Shown: piece by piece, positions 59,754-64,000 of the stretch
How the letters are laid out: each line of letters begins with the position of its first letter
Position numbering within the stretch: position 1 is the stretch's first letter
Assembly: GCA_033032175.1 (NCBI GenBank)
Contig: CM065334.1
Span: forward strand, 2,725,705-2,789,704
Direction of reading: 5' to 3'
Length of the DNA stretch: 64,000 nucleotides
DNA from: Saturnia japonica
Lineage: Eukaryota; Arthropoda; Insecta; Lepidoptera; Saturniidae
Position numbers and translations under genes: made by a program
The notes under the pieces: generated by a model
Database searches by the model: none
What the model saw: only the letters and a program-made list of their open reading frames with translations
Told to the model about the DNA's origin: nothing

Positions 59754-60944
59754 ATGATGCCGATCCTTAGAAAACATACTACGCGTAAAATGCCAAGTTT
59801 AACAAAGGCTAAATTGACCTCTTTTGAGCAATCTCATACAATTCAAGACTTAGCATCTTTACGCAGAAAACGTACAATTGCTATTAAACGGTTAGCAAAG
59901 GCTTTGGAAATCGGTACTTTAGCTATAGAGGACCCTTCACACAGCGACTTATTTTTATCATATCATCAGGATGTTAAAGAAATTACGTCGAGTTTCGAGA
60001 ACGCGCATGTTACTATTTTAGACCTAATAGATAACTCGGATGACAACGAAAATGAAATCCAAGAACATTTTGATGATATGTATTATCGAATATTATCGAT
60101 TCACCGGAAATTAACTAAAAGTGAATCTAATCAATCGCATAGGACTTCATCACAAAATATTCGTTTGCCGAAAATCGTTCTGCCTAATTTCGGCGGGAAC
60201 ATCAAACAATGGCCCGAATATTTTGATACTTTTAACGCTTTAATTCATAATTCTACTTCACTTACAGATACGGAAAAGTTTCATTATTTGATATCTTCTC
60301 TTAGCGGCGATGCGTTGTTAGTAGTAAAAGCGTACCCTATGACTCACGAACATTATCATGATGCGTATAATTCACTTATTGCTCGCTACAAGTGTAAACG
60401 TACCTTAGCGTTTAGCTGTTGGAGAGATATTTTAAATATTGACTTTAAATACATCAACGCGCGCGAGTTCCAGAAGTCGCTTGATCTTTTCGAAGAGAAT
60501 TTGAGTATTCTAAAAACGATCAACTTACCGGTTGCGAATTGGGATTTTGTTTTAGTTTATCACATTTTATCGAAACTTGACAAAGATATCCGCCGTAGTT
60601 TTGAGGAAAAATATTCAGATATCGAATTACCGTCTTATGATCAACTTAAGAGTTTTCTTCGATCTAAATGCGAAGCTATGTTGCGTGACACACATTTTTC
60701 CGAATCGAATGAAGTCATAAAATATCCACCTAAGCATAGGCATGTGTCAAATCAATACAAGCATGTTGCTACTTCACAAGCGCTTGTTGTTGCATCTGAA
60801 AAATATGATAAAAAGAGTGTGGTTGATAATAAAATTGACTCATTTTCGGGTAAGTGTCCTTATTGCAATCAGGCACATGCAATTACATCATGTCAAGAAT
60901 TTTTAAACAAATCGCTTGACGATCGCCAGCTTATAGATAGCTAA
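59754..60944 (+). CDS. BEL/Pao gag part of the polyprotein
   Basis: The frame starts at ATGATG (59754) and runs 396 codons. A helical N-terminus (TKAKLTSFEQSHTIQDLASL) is followed by the BEL-type gag core LPKIVLPNFGGNIKQWPEYF (about residues 140-165) and the zinc finger CPYCNQAHAITSC near 60870. It stops at TAA 60942-60944 after DDRQLIDS. In this family gag and pol usually form one long frame; here the second knuckle (CFNCLKSSHQLKNC) is in the next frame. The shift is explained by a tandem duplication of four bases, ATAGATAG at 60933-60940. Gag forms the particle shell and binds RNA. Confidence 0.88.
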   Translation: MMPILRKHTTRKMPSLTKAKLTSFEQSHTIQDLASLRRKRTIAIKRLAKALEIGTLAIEDPSHSDLFLSYHQDVKEITSSFENAHVTILDLIDNSDDNENEIQEHFDDMYYRILSIHRKLTKSESNQSHRTSSQNIRLPKIVLPNFGGNIKQWPEYFDTFNALIHNSTSLTDTEKFHYLISSLSGDALLVVKAYPMTHEHYHDAYNSLIARYKCKRTLAFSCWRDILNIDFKYINAREFQKSLDLFEENLSILKTINLPVANWDFVLVYHILSKLDKDIRRSFEEKYSDIELPSYDQLKSFLRSKCEAMLRDTHFSESNEVIKYPPKHRHVSNQYKHVATSQALVVASEKYDKKSVVDNKIDSFSGKCPYCNQAHAITSCQEFLNKSLDDRQLIDS

Positions 60945-63900
60945 ACAAAAGAACTGGTGTTTTAACTGCTTGAAATCTTCACATCAACTGAAGAATTGCC
61001 ATTCGATTTTCTCGTGTCGCAAATGCAAACATAAACATCATACTTTGCTCCATCGTGACAATTCTAATAACGAGCCAAAGCATATCGGGTCAACTTTGGT
61101 GTCAAGATCTCAACCAAACATTACCGTGCTGTTAGCAACAGCTATCGTTCAAATTCTGGATGCTTCAGGCAACATGCAATCTTTCCGTGCTTTATTTGAC
61201 ACCGGCAGTCAAAGTAGTTTTATTACAGAATCGGCGATACAAAAATTAAACTTAAAATCTGTTAAGACTATCGCGAACGTTAGTGGGCTGGGAGATGCGG
61301 CAGCACCGATCATCGGTGACGTCGTGTGTTCTGTCGGAACTGACGGTCGAGTGTTGTACAAATTAAATATGCACGTTATTTCTAAAATATGTGGCGATCA
61401 ACCAATCGCGCAGTTGAACACATCGGGATGGTCACATATTAAATCGTTATCCTTGGCGGATCCTGGTTTTGATATTCCAGGACCTATCGATTTACTATTC
61501 GCTGCGGACGTATTCGCAGAATCTATTCTTAACCAACATATTAAAGGCGGTTCCAATCAACCTACCGCGTTTAATTCAATTTTTGGTTGGATTCTTTTAG
61601 GCAAGACATGCATATCGTCTAGTACTTTGTTACATACATTACCAGATATCGATAACGAGTTAAATGGTTTAGTACAACGATTTTGGGAACTTGATTCCGT
61701 ACCAAGTTCATCAATATTGACTCCAGATGAATTACTATGCGAGCAAAAGTTTAAGTCTGATCATACTCGCGATGAATCTGGCCGATATATGGTACGTATT
61801 CCTTTTAAAACTGGATCAGAACCAACCTTCGATGGTTCTCGGGATGTTGCATTGCGAAGATTCCACGCTATCGAACGAAGACTATCACGAGATCCGGATC
61901 TACATTCACAATACGCAGATTTTATGTCTGATTACATAGAGAGCGGTAATATGTCGTTAGTCCCAGTAAACGAAATGGGCAGGGGAAAATATTATATACC
62001 ACATCATTGTGTTCTACGCCCTGAATCTAAGACAACACGATTGCGCGTCGTATTCGATGGTTCAGCGAAAGATCTTAATTCTAGATCACTTAACGATACA
62101 CAATTTATCGGCCCCAAATTGCAACCTAATATATTGAGTATTCTTCTGCGCTTTCGAGAACATAACGTCGTGTTTATGGCAGACGCACGTCAGATGTATC
62201 GCCAAATCTTAATTGCACCCGATCATCGTGATTATCAGCGTATATTCTGGAGGAGCTCATCTAGTGAAATCCTTCGTGAATATCGTCTTAACACAGTGAC
62301 TTACGGATTGTCTTCGTCTCCATATCTAGCTTGTCGTACTCTAAGACAACTTGCTGAAGACGAAGGAGATAATTACCGATTCGCAAAAGAAATCGTACTA
62401 TCGGATGTTTATATCGATGACGTCATTACCGGTTTTTCTTCTCTTGAACTCGCACAAGATGCAAAATCACAAGTCGTTGCTCTTTTTGATCTCGGAGGTT
62501 TCAAACTTCGAAAGTGGGTTAGTAATAATCCACAGCTTTTATCCAATCTTCCCAGTGAAGATTGTCTAACTGGTTCTGTATCGCTTGACAATACGGAAAC
62601 ACAATCGTTGAAGGTTTTGGGACTCCGATGGGATCCTACCGTAGACGCATTTCTTTTTGAAATCAAACCTTCAAATCGAGTATGCACTAAACGTTCTATC
62701 TTAAGTGAAATCGCGCGAATTTTTGATCCGTTAGGATTTTTATCTCCTATTACAATTCAAGCTAAATGTTTGATTCAAAAGCTTTGAATTCTAGGTGTTG
62801 GCTGGGATCAAACTCCACCGGATGAAATCGTCAATACTTGGAGCATATATCGAAATCAAATGCCACTATTGTCGCAACTAAAAATACCTCGTAAACTCAT
62901 ATGTCCAAATGTAAAATCGTGTGAACTAATCGGCTTTTGTGACAGCTCTGAAAATGCGTTGGGTACAGTGTTCTATATGCGTGTTACTAATTCCGTTGGT
63001 AAAATTCACGTATTCCAGGTTTGCTCCAAAGCTCGTGTCGCACCTCTAAAACGTATTTCGTTACCACGTCTCGAGCTCTGTGCAGCCGTAATGCTTGCAG
63101 ACTTATATAAATTCCTACGCGATACTTACCTCTCTCGTATTAAAATTGACGCTGTCTACTTCTGGTCAGATTCGACAATTGTTCTTTCGTGGTTACGCTC
63201 TCATTCTTCACGGTGGTCAACATTCGTCGCTAATCGTGTTAGCCACATACAAGACATTACACCCATCGAATGCTGGAACCATCTTCCCTCAAGCGAGAAT
63301 CCTGCTGACATCTGTTCTAGAGGTCAATTCCCCAGAGAATTGCTTCACAATACGTTATGGTGGGCGGGACCGTATTGGTTGCATGAAAATCCAGAATCTT
63401 GGTCAGTATGTTCAGTTAGCTTATCACACGAAGATAAAGCCATTGTTGAGAGTGAAGCTCGTAAACCAATAGTTCTAACATCAAAAAATATCGCTAAAGT
63501 TGATCCTAACATTTTTGATAATCTTTTAAACCGCTTCTCGTCTTTGCAAAAAATTGTTAGGATATTAGCTTACATCTATCGTTTCATTAACAAATGTAGA
63601 CATTTAAATTTTAATAATTACAAGTTTATCAATAATCTTGAGCGACACAATGCTTTGATGCAATTAGTAAAACATGTACAAGGTACTACATTTTCAGGAG
63701 AAATCATTAACCTAAAGTTAAATAAGCCGTTATCAAAACATTTTCGTAAACTTAATCCTTTTATCGATAAACTAGGTGTACTCAGGGTGGGTGGCAGAAT
63801 TTCTCGTTCGGGCTTAGAATATACACAAAAGCACCCTGCTCTCTTACCGCCTAACCATCCTTTTACATTTCTAGTAATTGATTTTATACATCACAGTTAT

Positions 63901-64000
63901 TTACATCCGGGAATTAATACTACTCAATATTTGCTTCTACAGCAATTCTGGATAGTATCTGCAAAACGCACTATTCGTCATCGTCTCGCTAAATGTATCA
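60945..64000 (+). pseudogene. BEL/Pao pol: protease, reverse transcriptase, RNase H, integrase start
   Basis: The frame opens at 60940 in phase with the second and third zinc knuckles (CFNCLKSSHQLKNC and CRKCKHKHHTLLH). The protease has RALFDTGSQSSFIT (near 61195). The reverse transcriptase has TTRLRVVFDGSAK, VVFMADARQMYRQI and the active-site SDVYIDDVITG (near 62405). A TGA at 62785-62787 stands where a tryptophan is usual (KL-stop-ILGVGWD). The frame then stays open to the window edge, with RNase H residues in IGFCDSS and VYFWSDSTI, LPRLELCAA, and an H2C2-like integrase head (HPALLPPNHPF, HHSYLHPG). Integrase core and 3' LTR lie outside. The element has only the 4-bp duplication and this one stop as visible defects, so it is young. 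Belpaoviridae-type elements replicate within the cell; none of the visible part is an envelope gene. Confidence 0.9.

Overview
This window looks like nuclear DNA of an insect, most likely a moth or butterfly. The evidence is indirect. It holds split genes with GTAAGT/AG introns, AT-rich spacers, and mariner, piggyBac, P-like, jockey-clade LINE, Ty3/gypsy, Ty1/copia and BEL/Pao elements, plus interspersed repeats with the lepidopteran-style signatures CTAGCTGTGCCC and GTTCAAACAAAC. Nearly everything is a transposable element or a repeat. Only one ordinary host gene stands out, a three-exon gene for a 57-residue secreted peptide (38442-41012). No rRNA, tRNA, CRISPR or bacterial operon was seen.

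Layout. 1-2500: old repeats and a dead mariner transposase. 2505-31490: a tandem array of a composite unit. Each unit carries a five-exon piggyBac transposase, a long AT-rich 3' part, a SINE-like block and an element here called X. One partial and two large units are present. The first piggyBac (5588-8497) is broken. The second (17718-20860) is open except for a 0.2-kb MITE-like insertion. The last X copy carries a 5'-truncated LINE (26300-28190) and a rearranged gypsy remnant (28296-30510). Within the first unit the sequence decays step by step from about 7200, ends in 1855 T followed by 946 C (12223-15023), and recovers only at about 16256. This is almost certainly a consensus or assembly artefact, because the sister unit shows the same region intact.

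31491-34770: a foldback repeat, LINE scraps and unrecognised sequence. 34784-37186: a satellite that switches from a 125-bp to a nearly invariant 126-bp unit. 38378-41280: the secreted-peptide gene, with TATA box, three exons and poly(A) signal, and with repeats in both introns. 42131-46125: a LINE with an intact endonuclease/reverse transcriptase ORF2 on the minus strand, truncated within ORF1.

47153-55599: a P-like element bounded by a perfect 16-bp inverted repeat resembling the Drosophila P terminus. It holds two near-identical 3.68-kb tandem copies, each with a decayed P-type transposase on the minus strand. 55600-58019: AT-rich spacer. 58020-58950: 3' LTR and RNase H end of a copia element. 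From about 59000 to the window edge: a BEL/Pao element with primer-binding site, gag, protease, reverse transcriptase, RNase H and the start of integrase, broken by a 4-bp duplication and one nonsense codon.

The dense nesting would fit a W chromosome or other heterochromatin, but that is inference only.
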